Made by a program: the position numbers and the translations under genes. Source: JANNPJ01 sp965200525 (GTDB taxonomy: Bacteria; Actinomycetota; Actinomycetes; Actinomycetales; Kineosporiaceae). Taken from it: DNA of 64,000 bases. The notes under the pieces are model-generated. The model made no database searches and was not told the origin of the DNA. It saw only the letters and a program-made list of their open reading frames with translations. The stretch is taken from NCBI GenBank assembly GCA_965200525.1, contig OZ241368.1, forward strand, positions 620,001-684,000. Reading direction: 5' to 3'. This document shows, one piece after another, positions 1 to 7,792 of the stretch; the first letter of the stretch is position 1, and each line of letters opens with the position of its first letter.

Positions 1-40
1 GGGATCGACCCGGACCGGTGAGCGCCCGACGAGGTGATCG

Positions 41-403
41 TCAGGTGGCGATGTCCGGGTAGGGCCGCGAGAAGTGCTGCAGGGCCTGACCGTAGGCCAG
101 CTGGTAGCCCAGCGGTTCGGGGTGGTCGCGCTCGAACATGGCGATGAACAGGGTCAGGGTCAGGAAGGGGTGGGCGCCGAGCTCGAACAGCGCGACGTGG
201 TCGTGACCGGCCAGGGCCTCGCGCTCGGCGTCCTCGAAGGCCAGCCAGGTGGTGGCCTCGCCGGTGTGACAGTTCAGCAGCCGGCCGCTCTGCTCGGCCT
301 CCCACCACGCGGTCGTGCCCCGGGGGTCGGTGCGGTAGCGCTCGACCAGCTCCGGGTCGCGGTCGATCATGTAGAGGAACTTGTTGACCAGGTACTTGCT
401 CAT
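41..403 (-). CDS. LigA-like small subunit of extradiol dioxygenase
   Basis: A 120-residue, mostly helical protein resembling the alpha subunit (LigA) of protocatechuate 4,5-dioxygenase, which packs over the active site of the catalytic LigB-type subunit. The N-terminus (NKFLYMIDRDPELVERY) and the ELGAHPFLTLTLFIAMFERD segment fit this family. The start is the ATG at 403, which overlaps the stop of the upstream ligB-like gene by four bases (ATGA), as expected for subunits made together. It is the last complete gene of a four-gene minus-strand unit. An open frame continues upstream through the ligB-like gene but is only its shadow. The family is well supported; the substrate (protocatechuate, gallate or another catechol acid) is not. 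Confidence 0.8.
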   Translation of the reverse strand: MSKYLVNKFLYMIDRDPELVERYRTDPRGTTAWWEAEQSGRLLNCHTGEATTWLAFEDAEREALAGHDHVALFELGAHPFLTLTLFIAMFERDHPEPLGYQLAYGQALQHFSRPYPDIAT

Positions 404-1263
404 TCCGGAGCTCCGTTCGGGTACCAGGTGAAGTAGGCCTCCATGGTGTGGAACAGGTCGAAGGTGTCGACGTAGTCGGCCTTGGCGTTCTCGCCGGCCA
501 CGCCCATCATGAGCATGAAGTCCATGAACCCGTGGGTGGCGTTGCCCGGGGCGTGCAGGCTGTCCAGGGTCACCTCGGACAGGCAGCCCTCCAGGTCGCC
601 GTTGGCGATCCAGTCCACCGCCCGGTGGTCGAACTCCGGGTCGGGACCGGTCGGGCCGAACTGGCGGGGGCCGCCCAGTTCGAGCGAGAGGTGGCCGGTG
701 CCGATGACGGCGACCCGCTTGTCGCTCGGCCACGACTCGACCAGCTCGCGCAACGTCTGGCCGAGCTGCACGAACCGCTTCGGCTGGGGCAGGGGCGGGG
801 CGAAGATGTTGGTGTAGACCGGCACGATCGGCAGATCGTTCTGCGGGCGCAGGGTGATGATCGGGCAGGTCACGCTGTGGTCGATCCGCAGCTCGTTGGA
901 GAAGGCCAGGTCGAAGCCGGCGTCCAGGCCGTTGCGCAGGATGTGCCCGGACAGGTTCCGGTCGCCCTGCATCCGCATCTTGGGCAGGCCGAACTCGCGC
1001 TCCTCGTTGTACCAGTTGGCGTCGTACTGGTCGGCGTGCCCGACCAGGAACTGCGGCATGTTGTCCAGCCAGAGCTGGTGGAAGTGATCCGAGCCGACCA
1101 TCAGCAGCACGTCCGGGCGGGCCCGGGTCAGGGTCTCGCGGAAAGCCTCGATCTTGCGGACCCATTCGGCCGCGAACGGCGGGGCCTCACCCTCGGGAGC
1201 GGTGCTGGCCTTGTAGTAGAACGGGTGATGGGTGGATGCGATGACGGCAACCAGCTGGGCCAT
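400..1263 (-). CDS. LigB-family (DODA-type) extradiol ring-cleavage dioxygenase
   Basis: A 287-residue cytoplasmic enzyme of the LigB superfamily of Fe(II) extradiol dioxygenases. Likely iron ligands H12 (STHHPF) and H60 (GSDHFH) and the IDHSVTCPI segment with H129 are present. Compared with LigB as I remember it, two key positions differ. GTGGMSHQ reads GTGHLSLE here, so the catalytic His is Leu194 with a new His191. The region of the third ligand Glu reads GNATHGFMDF, without Glu. This may define a subfamily. The RBS (GAGG) precedes the ATG at 1263, and the gene overlaps the ligA-like gene downstream. Adjacent CoA-transferase and lyase genes suggest breakdown of an aromatic or polycarboxylic acid. 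Confidence 0.8.
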   Translation of the reverse strand: MAQLVAVIASTHHPFYYKASTAPEGEAPPFAAEWVRKIEAFRETLTRARPDVLLMVGSDHFHQLWLDNMPQFLVGHADQYDANWYNEEREFGLPKMRMQGDRNLSGHILRNGLDAGFDLAFSNELRIDHSVTCPIITLRPQNDLPIVPVYTNIFAPPLPQPKRFVQLGQTLRELVESWPSDKRVAVIGTGHLSLELGGPRQFGPTGPDPEFDHRAVDWIANGDLEGCLSEVTLDSLHAPGNATHGFMDFMLMMGVAGENAKADYVDTFDLFHTMEAYFTWYPNGAPE

Positions 1264-1314
1264 GGCAGACCTCCTCGTTGTGGTCGGCAGTCGGCGGTCG
1301 GGGCGGCGGCCGGC

Positions 1315-2139
1315 TCAGGCCAGCGCGTCGGGGGTGTAGGGCTCGGGGTCGACCGAGGCGTTGTTCAGGTCGACCGAAAGAAAGATGTCGTTGGCGACCG
1401 GACGGCGGATCTCCTCGGCCAGCTGGCCGATCAGTCCGGCGGTGCGGGCCAGCAGGGCGAAGGCCCGCAGCAGCGGCAACGGCAGGCCCAGATCGGCCAG
1501 GGCCGCCCCGCAGACCCCGGCCCCGTTCAACGGCAGGGTCTTGTTGAGCACCTGCGGGTGGACCCGGCCGATGGCGGCGAACAGCATCAGGTGAGGGCCG
1601 AAAAGGCCTTCTTCACGGGCGATCTGCATCAGCCGGGGGGTGCGCGGGTCGCCGTCCTTGTGCACGTGGTGTCCCAGGCCGGGCACGAACTGGCCGGCCG
1701 CCCGCCGGTCCCGCACGGTGCGCAGGGCCAGCGCGTCCCAGCCCGCGTCGTCCTCGGGCAGTTCGCCCCGGCGATCGGCGTCGGCGGCCGTGAGCAGGAC
1801 GTCGTGCAGGAACTGGCCGGTGTCCTCGGTGACCCCGAGAAACCGCGACCCGCCGCCGAGCAGACCGGCCGCCAGGGCCCCCTGCACCGAGTCCGGGGCC
1901 GAAAGGTACGTCAGGCGGGTGACGATCGCCGTGGGGGTGAAACCGTGGTCGGCCAGTGCGGCCAGCACCGCCTCGAACACCCGCAGCTCCCCCGGGGTCG
2001 GGCGACGCTGGGTGGCCAGCCAGAACGACAACTCACCGAAGCCGACCGTGCCCATCACGTCGGCGGCCAGATCCTGGCCGAGCAGCGTGATCGACTCCCG
2101 GCTGGAGGCTCCCAGAGCCGTCTCGTAGGGCCCGCTCAC
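1315..2139 (-). CDS. Citryl-CoA lyase / citrate-synthase-like protein
   Basis: A 274-residue protein of the citrate synthase superfamily, in the shorter citryl-CoA-lyase-like group. It has the FVPGLGHHVHKDGDPR segment (catalytic-His region), a downstream GVCGAALADLGLPLPLLRAFALLARTAG helix region, and an N-terminal VSGPYETALG. It would catalyse retro-Claisen cleavage of a hydroxyacyl-CoA. The start is GTG at 2139, overlapping the CoA-transferase stop by four bases (GTGA); the frame runs further upstream only as a shadow. Directly after a CaiB/BaiF transferase the obvious model is thioester formation followed by cleavage. Substrate is inferred, not shown. About 50 bp separate it from the dioxygenase gene. 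Confidence 0.78.
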   Translation of the reverse strand: MSGPYETALGASSRESITLLGQDLAADVMGTVGFGELSFWLATQRRPTPGELRVFEAVLAALADHGFTPTAIVTRLTYLSAPDSVQGALAAGLLGGGSRFLGVTEDTGQFLHDVLLTAADADRRGELPEDDAGWDALALRTVRDRRAAGQFVPGLGHHVHKDGDPRTPRLMQIAREEGLFGPHLMLFAAIGRVHPQVLNKTLPLNGAGVCGAALADLGLPLPLLRAFALLARTAGLIGQLAEEIRRPVANDIFLSVDLNNASVDPEPYTPDALA

Positions 2140-3320
2140 ACGTCCTCCTCGGTCTCGGGCCGCGGAGTACTCAGCCAGGCCCGCAGTTCGGCGCCGTGCT
2201 CGTCCAGGTCCGGCGGTGGCAGCCGGTAGGTGGCCGGCGTCTCGGAGAACCGGATCGGGTTGCGGGTGGTCGGCACGCCGCGATCGCCCTCGCCCACCTC
2301 GACCACCGGCTCCAGGCCGAAACGCTCGGCCATCGCGAACCCGCCGTCGATGGTGTTGATCGGCCCGCTCGGCACCCCGGCCGCCACCAGGAGGTCGAAC
2401 CACTCGACGGCGCCGCGGGTGGTCAGCCGCTCGGCCAGCAAGGGTCGCAACTGCTCGCGATTGCGGGTGCGATCGGCGTTGCGGGCGAAGCGGGGATCGT
2501 CGGCGACGTCCGCAAGCTCGAGCACCTCGCAGAGTTTGCGGAACTGCCCGTCGTTGGCCGCGGCGATGATCAGGTCGTTGTCCTTGGTCGGCAACGGCTC
2601 GTACGGGAAGACGCTGGGGTGGGCGTTGCCCATCCGGGTCGGGACGACGCCACCGGCCACGTAGGCCGAGCTGTGGTTGGCCAGCCCGGTCAGGGCCGAG
2701 GAGAGCAGGTTCACCTCCACCAGTTGCCCCTGCCCGGTGTGGTCGCGGTGGCGCAGGGCGGCCAGGATCCCGATCGTGGCGTGGTTGCCGGCCATGATGT
2801 CGAACACGGAGATGCCGGCCCGGTAGGGCGGGCCGTCGGCGTCCCCGGTCAGGCTCATCAGGCCCGAGATGGCCTGCACCATCAGGTCGTAGCCGGGCAC
2901 GTTGCGCCCGGGGCCGGAGCCGAAGCCGCTGATCGAGGAGTAGACGACGCCGGGGTTGCCGGCCCGCACGCTCTCGTAGTCCAGGCCGTACTTGACCAGG
3001 CCGCCGGGCTTGAAGTTCTCGATCACGACGTCGGCCCGCCGGGCCAGTTCCCGGGCCAGCTCGGCGTCCGACTCCTGGCGCAGGTCGAGGGCGATCGAGC
3101 GCTTGCCCCGGTTCACGCCGAGGTAGTAGGTCGAGACGTCCTCGCGCACCGGAGGCATCCAGGTGCGGGTGTCGTCGCCGTGCGGGCCCTCGACCTTGAT
3201 CACCTCGGCGCCGAGGTCGGCCAGCAGCATGGTGGCGTACGGACCGGCCAGGATCCGGGAGAAGTCGGCCACGAGCAGCCCGGCCAGCGGACCGGCGGCG
3301 GGGGCCGGCGATTGCGTCAT
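2136..3320 (-). CDS. CaiB/BaiF family (family III) CoA-transferase
   Basis: A 394-residue family III CoA-transferase, moving CoA between carboxylic acids through an aspartyl-CoA intermediate. The typical N-terminus (PLAGLLVADFSRILAGPYATMLLADLGAEVIKVE) is present, followed by the NRGKRSIALDL and VIENFKPG motifs and the YDLMVQAISGLMSLTG segment with the presumed catalytic Asp. ATG 3320 is chosen because the family homology starts there; the 19 codons upstream look non-coding. It leads the minus-strand operon with the citryl-CoA-lyase-like and dioxygenase genes and is divergent from the amidohydrolase. The intergenic region carries a 14-bp inverted repeat that could be the IclR operator. Substrate unknown. 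Confidence 0.88.
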   Translation of the reverse strand: MTQSPAPAAGPLAGLLVADFSRILAGPYATMLLADLGAEVIKVEGPHGDDTRTWMPPVREDVSTYYLGVNRGKRSIALDLRQESDAELARELARRADVVIENFKPGGLVKYGLDYESVRAGNPGVVYSSISGFGSGPGRNVPGYDLMVQAISGLMSLTGDADGPPYRAGISVFDIMAGNHATIGILAALRHRDHTGQGQLVEVNLLSSALTGLANHSSAYVAGGVVPTRMGNAHPSVFPYEPLPTKDNDLIIAAANDGQFRKLCEVLELADVADDPRFARNADRTRNREQLRPLLAERLTTRGAVEWFDLLVAAGVPSGPINTIDGGFAMAERFGLEPVVEVGEGDRGVPTTRNPIRFSETPATYRLPPPDLDEHGAELRAWLSTPRPETEEDV

Positions 3321-3385
3321 GGTGGTGACCGGCCTCTGTCTCGGGTTGGCGTTTTTTGGCGTCCAGGAGTCAAGCATTCATCCAA

Positions 3386-3399
3386 CGGACAATCGTCCG
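3386..3399. promoter_or_regulatory. 14-bp inverted repeat in the divergent catabolic promoter region
   Basis: CGGAC-AATC-GTCCG lies between the CoA-transferase (start 3320) and the amidohydrolase (start 3570), about 65 bp from the first. IclR proteins bind short palindromes in such intergenic regions, and an iclR gene sits at 5082. Assignment as its operator is inference. Confidence 0.45.
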
Positions 3400-3569
3400 C
3401 TGATGTCCCACCTGCAGTCTTCGACTCCCCGGTAGGCCTGTCAAGAACCCTTTCCTATGGATTACCCGGAGGCTCTTGACACCGCAGGACGAGCCGCGCA
3501 CGGTATGACTCATCCAGGTGACCGCCTGTCGGACACTTGACCGCAGCCTTGCAGATGGAGGAGACGCTG

Positions 3570-5015
3570 ATGTCGAACCCCGGCCCGGTGGTGTTCCGCA
3601 ACGGAACCGTGCTGACCATGGACCGCGCCCACACCGTGCTGACCGACGCCGACGTCCTCGTCGTCGACGGCAAGATCGCCGGTGTCGGCCCCGGCCTGGC
3701 CGCCCCCGATGGCACCCGGGAGATCGACGCCCGCGGCGGCATCGTGATGCCGGGCATGATCGACACCCACCGGCACATGTGGCAGACGGCGATGCGCGGC
3801 TACGGCGCCGACTGGACCCTCACGCAGTACTTCGTCTGGTATTACCTCGAGCACGGCAAGGCCTTCCGCCCGCAGGACGTGTACGCCGGCAACCTGGTCT
3901 CGGCCTGGGAGGCCCTGGACGCCGGGGTCACCACCACCGTCGACTGGTCGCACGGCCTGCAGACGGTCGAGCACGCCGAGGCCGCCACCGACGCCCTGCA
4001 GGCCGTTCCCGGCCGGTTCGTCCTGGCCTACGGCAACATTCAGGCCGGCCCGTGGGAGTGGACGGCCGACCCGGCTGTCCGCTCCTTCCTGGAACGCCGC
4101 CGCACCGGGGCCGGCGACCTGTTGTCGTTCCAGCTCGCCTTCGACGTCACCGGCGACCCGGCCTTCCCCGAGCGAGCCGCGTTCGAGGCCGCCCGCGAGC
4201 TCGGCCTGCCGGTCTCCACCCACGCCGGGGTGTGGGGCGCCACCAACGACGACGGCATCCGCCTGATGCACGAGAACGGCTTCGCCACACCGGAAACCGT
4301 CTACGTGCACGCGGCCACCCTGAGTACCGACTCCTATCACCGGATCGCGGCCAGCGGCGGCTCGATCTCCGTGTCGACCGAGTCCGAGCAGAGCGCCGGG
4401 CAGGGCTACCCGCCCACCTGGCAGGTGCGCCGGCACGGCATCCCGGTCTCCCTGTCGATGGACACCAGCGTGTGGTGGAGCGGCGACCTCTTCTCGGCCA
4501 TGCGGACGACGCTCGGCGCCGACCGCTCCCGCGACCACCTCGAAGCCCACGCCAAGGGCGAGACCGTCACCCAGACCGGGCTGCGGGCCAGGCACGTCGT
4601 CGACTGGGCCACCCGGGGCGGGGCGGCCGCCCTCGGGCGTGACGACCTGGGCTCACTCGAGGTCGGGCAGACCGCCGACGTCGTCCTGATCCACAACGAC
4701 AACTCGCCGGTGTCGTTCCCGCTGCTCAACCCCTACGGCCACGTCGCCTTCCAGGCCCAGCGGGGCGACGTCCACACCGTGCTGGTGGGGGGCAGGGTGG
4801 TCAAGCACGATCATCGCCTCGTGGACGCCGACCTGCCGGCCGTGCGGGCCGTGGTCGAGCAGACCGTCGAGTACCTGCGCGCCGGCCTCGGCGAGGAAGC
4901 CTGGGCGGCGGGCATGAACCCGGCCCGGCCGGACGAGGAAGTGCTGGACAACCCGTACCAGTACACGAGCTACCGGACCGACACCACCCACGACGGCCCG
5001 ACCGACTCACGGTAA
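3570..5015 (+). CDS. Amidohydrolase family metal-dependent hydrolase (deaminase-like)
   Basis: A 481-residue cytosolic amidohydrolase of the AtzA/TrzN/S-adenosylhomocysteine-deaminase type, which hydrolyses C-N or C-Cl bonds on ring or guanidine-like substrates. The metal motif DTHRHMW (about residue 65) is followed by VSTHAGVWG, VYVHAATLS and SLSMDTSVWWSGD, the further His and Asp metal ligands of the barrel. Start ATG 3570 has a strong RBS (GGAGGAG) eight bases upstream, favoured over an in-frame ATG at 3537. It is followed after 66 bp by the iclR gene on the same strand. A role in delivering an intermediate to the divergent ring-cleavage operon is plausible but unproven. Confidence 0.85.
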   Translation: MSNPGPVVFRNGTVLTMDRAHTVLTDADVLVVDGKIAGVGPGLAAPDGTREIDARGGIVMPGMIDTHRHMWQTAMRGYGADWTLTQYFVWYYLEHGKAFRPQDVYAGNLVSAWEALDAGVTTTVDWSHGLQTVEHAEAATDALQAVPGRFVLAYGNIQAGPWEWTADPAVRSFLERRRTGAGDLLSFQLAFDVTGDPAFPERAAFEAARELGLPVSTHAGVWGATNDDGIRLMHENGFATPETVYVHAATLSTDSYHRIAASGGSISVSTESEQSAGQGYPPTWQVRRHGIPVSLSMDTSVWWSGDLFSAMRTTLGADRSRDHLEAHAKGETVTQTGLRARHVVDWATRGGAAALGRDDLGSLEVGQTADVVLIHNDNSPVSFPLLNPYGHVAFQAQRGDVHTVLVGGRVVKHDHRLVDADLPAVRAVVEQTVEYLRAGLGEEAWAAGMNPARPDEEVLDNPYQYTSYRTDTTHDGPTDSR

Positions 5016-5081
5016 TCTGCCCATCCGATTCATCATGATTTTCCGGACGCCGTCCAGCGGCGGGCGAGAGGAGCAGGAGCG

Positions 5082-5903
5082 ATGGCCGGACGCGGCGAAG
5101 GCCCCGAGTTCGTCGAGGCCCTGGCCCGCGGCCTGGACGTGATCGCCTGCTTCGGCGGGGACTACCGCAGCATGACGCTCAGCGAGGTCGCCGCCGCGAC
5201 CTCGCTGGCCCGGCCCACGGCCCGCCGGCTGCTGCTCACCCTGGAGGAGCTGGGTTATGTCCGCGTCGTCGACGGGTCGTTCGAGCTGACGGCCCGGGTG
5301 CTGGGCCTGGGCCTGGCCTACGTCGCCGGCCAGGGCTTGTGGGAGATCGCCCGCCCGCACCTGAGGAGCCTGGTCGCTCAGACCGGCGAGTCGTCGTCCA
5401 TGGCCCAGCTCGACGGCAGCGATATCGTCTACGTGGCCCGGGTCTCGGTGCCCAAGCTGATCGCACTGCGGGTCGAGATCGGAACCAGGTTCCCGGCCGT
5501 CCAGACCTCGCAGGGCAAGATCCTGCTCGCCGCCCTCACCCCGCAGGCCCGGGCGGCGGCCCTGGCCGAACCCAGCCGGGCCGGCCTGCCGCCCTACATC
5601 GGCCGCTCCCCGGCCCAGCTGGACGACGAGCTGGCCCAGATCCGGGCCCGGGGCTGGGCGCTGGCCGACGAGGAACTGGCCAAAGGCGTTCGCTCGGTGG
5701 CTGTTCCGGTCCGGGACGGCGACGGGAGCGTTCGGGCGGCGATGAACGTCACCGTGCATGCGGCCGAGACCAGCACCGAGCAACTGCTCAACGAGCACCT
5801 GCCCCGGCTGCTGCGCACCGCGGGCGACGTCAGCGCCGACTGGACCCTCTGGCGCTCGCGCCCGCACGCCGTGGTCAGCCCGGCCCGCGCCGACACGGCG
5901 TAG
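5082..5903 (+). CDS. IclR-family transcriptional regulator (PcaR/PobR-like)
   Basis: A 273-residue IclR regulator. An N-terminal winged helix-turn-helix (about residues 8-70, TLSEVAAATSLARPTARRLLLTLEELGYV) is followed by the effector-binding domain (about 80-250) with LAYVAGQGLWEIARPHL and a DELAKGVRSVAVPVRDGDG-like segment (DEELAKGVRSVAVPV). Such proteins, PcaR and PobR among them, control aromatic-acid catabolic operons and often activate them on ligand binding. RBS GAGAGGAGCAGGAG precedes the ATG. Its position beside the dioxygenase/CoA-transferase/amidohydrolase genes makes it their likely regulator. Confidence 0.9.
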   Translation: MAGRGEGPEFVEALARGLDVIACFGGDYRSMTLSEVAAATSLARPTARRLLLTLEELGYVRVVDGSFELTARVLGLGLAYVAGQGLWEIARPHLRSLVAQTGESSSMAQLDGSDIVYVARVSVPKLIALRVEIGTRFPAVQTSQGKILLAALTPQARAAALAEPSRAGLPPYIGRSPAQLDDELAQIRARGWALADEELAKGVRSVAVPVRDGDGSVRAAMNVTVHAAETSTEQLLNEHLPRLLRTAGDVSADWTLWRSRPHAVVSPARADTA

Positions 5904-5965
5904 CCGGCCGGCCCGCTACCGGCCCCGGGTCGCCCAACCCCCTATCGTGGCGACCCGGGTGATGG

Positions 5966-5987
5966 GGGGATCCCCGATGCATCGGGG
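5966..5987. terminator. Overlapping palindromes after iclR, possible terminator
   Basis: A perfect 16-bp palindrome, CCCCGATGCATCGGGG (5972-5987), overlaps a 10-bp one, GGGGATCCCC (5966-5975), so the central CCCC run can pair with either side. It lies 60-85 bp past the iclR stop and before the lipoprotein gene. There is no T-tract, so an operator role is equally possible. Confidence 0.4.
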
Positions 5988-6055
5988 GGCGGCCACCCTT
6001 CAAGCTGATGGCACAGCCCGACCATGAGGTAGGGCCACGAGCCAGGGAGCCCCCG

Positions 6056-6592
6056 ATGGTGATCCGCAGCACCACCCCCGACGACCCGTCACCCAGCGGC
6101 AACGCCACCGACGTCCGCCCGCGGGCCGGACGACCGATCAGTACCGTCATGGTCGCGCTGGCCGGTGTGGTCACGCTCGGCGTTCTGGCCGGCTGCGGTG
6201 GTGGATCCTCGGCGTCCACCGCGGCCGGGGCCCCGAAGCCGGCGGCAACGGCCGATCAAGCAACGGCCTCGACCCAGGCCACAACGGACGACAGCAGCAC
6301 TCCCCAGCTGGAGACCGCCCCGGCCTCCGTCGGCGGAAAGGTGCCCACCCCCGAGGGCGACCAGCGCAAGACCCTGCTCTTCCTGCTCAAGGGGATCGAC
6401 CCGAAGATGATCCAGGACGACTCGACCCTGATCTCCAAGGCGAAGGAGCTGTGCGGTCACATGCTGGCGGGCGACTCCACCGCCAAGCTCCACGCCGAGA
6501 CCCAGAAGATCTTCGCCAACGGCAGCTACACCCCGGAGGACTACCAGATGCTGGCGATCGAGCAGGCGATTGTGGCCGAGTTCTGCCGCTGA
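6056..6592 (+). CDS. Putative DUF732-like lipoprotein
   Basis: A 178-residue predicted lipoprotein. A hydrophobic signal segment (STVMVALAGVVTLG) ends in the lipobox VLAGC, and the mature part begins with a Ser/Ala/Thr-rich linker. The C-terminal domain (about 100-178; KTLLFLLKGIDPKMI, ELCGHMLAGDS, YTPEDYQMLAIEQAIVAEFC) resembles the small helical DUF732-type domain with a pair of cysteines. ATG 6056 is preferred to 6008 because it gives a shorter, basic N-terminus; a GTG directly follows and could also be used. Exported and membrane-anchored; function unknown. Confidence 0.7.
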   Translation: MVIRSTTPDDPSPSGNATDVRPRAGRPISTVMVALAGVVTLGVLAGCGGGSSASTAAGAPKPAATADQATASTQATTDDSSTPQLETAPASVGGKVPTPEGDQRKTLLFLLKGIDPKMIQDDSTLISKAKELCGHMLAGDSTAKLHAETQKIFANGSYTPEDYQMLAIEQAIVAEFCR

Positions 6593-6608
6593 TCGACGAT
6601 CGGGAGGC

Positions 6609-6632
6609 GGCACCGGTCGATGAGCCGGTGCC
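6609..6632 (+). terminator. Hairpin terminator after the lipoprotein gene
   Basis: GGCACCGG / CCGGTGCC, an 8-bp perfect stem with an 8-base loop, 17 bp past the stop. It is followed within about 15 bases by CCCACCCTTTT. Fits an intrinsic terminator. Confidence 0.65.
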
Positions 6633-6665
6633 CCCTCTCCCACCCTTTTGACGCTGGAGGATCAC

Positions 6666-7058
6666 GTGACATCGACGCAAGGAACCGTGATCTGGTTCGA
6701 GATCTGGGTGTCGGATCTTGAACGCTCAAAAGCCTTCTACGCGGACCTGTTCGGCTGGACGTTCGAGGCGCTGTCCGGATACGACCGCGAGCGGTACTGG
6801 CAGATTCTCGCGCCCGCGTCGGCCGGCGTGAACGGCGCGTTGGTTCACGACCCCGACCGCGACCGGGGCCACGACCGGGGCCGCGGGCGAACGACCGTTG
6901 TCTATGTTCACGTGCCCGACCTGGAGCAGGCGACGCAGCGGGCCGTGTCGCTCGAGGGCGTGCTGGTTCAGGAACGCACGGCGATCACCGCCACCGCCGG
7001 ATCGTTCGCGATCATCGCCGATCCGGAGGGCAACCAGGTCGGTCTCTGGGTTCCCTGA
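6666..7058 (+). CDS. VOC (glyoxalase/bleomycin-resistance fold) family protein
   Basis: A 130-residue vicinal-oxygen-chelate protein with two beta-alpha-beta-beta-beta modules: VIWFEIWVSDLERSKAFYADLFGWTFE at the start, and VVYVHVPDLEQATQRA ... FAIIADPEGNQVGLW at the end. E5-like and D/E positions of the module could bind a metal, but the family covers enzymes, binding proteins and antibiotic-resistance proteins, so no substrate is assigned. The GTG at 6666 is chosen because a GGAGG RBS sits just upstream; the in-frame ATG at 6648 would overlap the terminator tail. Convergent with the tetR gene. Confidence 0.8.
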   Translation: MTSTQGTVIWFEIWVSDLERSKAFYADLFGWTFEALSGYDRERYWQILAPASAGVNGALVHDPDRDRGHDRGRGRTTVVYVHVPDLEQATQRAVSLEGVLVQERTAITATAGSFAIIADPEGNQVGLWVP

Positions 7059-7074
7059 ACCTGGCGGCCCGGAG

Positions 7075-7695
7075 TCAGTCGCGGGCTGCGGCGCGGCCCA
7101 GGCCGACGGCCGGCAGCACGATGTTGTCGATCATGTGGATCGAGAACTCCCGGTCGACCGGCTTCTGCAGCAGGATCGAGCGGTACATCGCGACCGCCGG
7201 GCCGATGCTGGCCAGCGTCTCGACGTCGACATCCGCCGGAATCTCGCCGCGATCGATGGCTCGCTGCATCAGCAACTTGTAGGCGGCCGCGCGCGGTTCG
7301 ATGAACGCGGCTCGGAAAGCGTCGCCCAGGTCGGGTTCGCGCGACAGCATGGAGACGATCCCGGCCACGACCTGCATGTCCTTGCCCCCGGCCACGATGG
7401 CGTGCGGCTTGGTCAGCGCCACCAGGTCGCCGCGCAGGGTTCCGGTGTCGGGCAGCGAGTCGAAGTCGTAGTTGGTGTTCTTCATGCACGCCACCGCCTC
7501 GACGACGAGAGCGGCCTTGGACGGCCAGCGCCGATAGAGCGTGGCCTTGCCGGCCTTGGCCCGGGTGGCGACCATGTCGATGGTCATCCCCTCGTAGCCG
7601 GTCTCGGCCAGGACGGCGAGCGCGGCGTCCAGGATCTCGGGGTCGCGGGTGTGATCGCGCTTGCGCCCCAGTTTGGCCGCTTCGGCGGGCGTCAT
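7075..7695 (-). CDS. TetR-family repressor of the adjacent MFS pump
   Basis: A 206-residue TetR regulator. The N-terminal HTH (about residues 15-62; ILDAALAVLAETGYEGMTIDMVATRAKAGKATLYRRWPSK) is followed by an all-helical ligand domain of the TetR_C type. ATG 7695 gives the usual family length; the open frame continuing upstream would run through the promoter and into the pump gene. It is divergent from the MFS exporter, with tandem palindromes between them, the usual arrangement for a drug-responsive repressor controlling its own gene and the pump. The inducer is unknown. Confidence 0.9.
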   Translation of the reverse strand: MTPAEAAKLGRKRDHTRDPEILDAALAVLAETGYEGMTIDMVATRAKAGKATLYRRWPSKAALVVEAVACMKNTNYDFDSLPDTGTLRGDLVALTKPHAIVAGGKDMQVVAGIVSMLSREPDLGDAFRAAFIEPRAAAYKLLMQRAIDRGEIPADVDVETLASIGPAVAMYRSILLQKPVDREFSIHMIDNIVLPAVGLGRAAARD

Positions 7696-7738
7696 GAGCC
7701 GAACTTGCTGATGTCCACGGGCACATCCTATCTTTAGA

Positions 7739-7779
7739 CGTTCCGGAACTCTAGGGTTCCGGAACCCAGTAGTTCCGTA
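7739..7779. promoter_or_regulatory. Tandem TetR operator-like palindromes
   Basis: Two near-identical palindromes, CGTTCCGGAACT (7739-7750) and the perfect GGGTTCCGGAACCC (7754-7767), have centres 16 bp apart. A third, degenerate AGTTCCGTAT half-site follows at the same spacing. They overlie the -35 area of the MFS promoter. Likely binding sites of the adjacent TetR protein. Confidence 0.7.
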
Positions 7780-7785
7780 TATGCT
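7780..7785 (+). promoter_or_regulatory. -10 element TATGCT, apparently leaderless MFS transcript
   Basis: TATGCT ends seven bases before the ATG at 7793, so transcription would start at or next to the start codon. No RBS is visible. Confidence 0.5.
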
Positions 7786-7792
7786 CCCGGCC

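Noticed and set aside
448..2229. 593-codon plus-strand open frame opposite the dioxygenase and lyase genes
   Set aside because: Gln/Val/Gly/Asp-rich shadow of high-GC genes on the other strand, with no recognisable domain; the minus-strand frames contain clear enzyme motifs.
3476..3509. TTGACA and a TATGAC-like box as a promoter for the amidohydrolase
   Set aside because: The spacing (about 22 bp) is too long for a standard promoter; left out as a feature.
3537..3569. Earlier ATG for the amidohydrolase
   Set aside because: The strong RBS lies between this ATG and the one at 3570, inside the would-be coding sequence.
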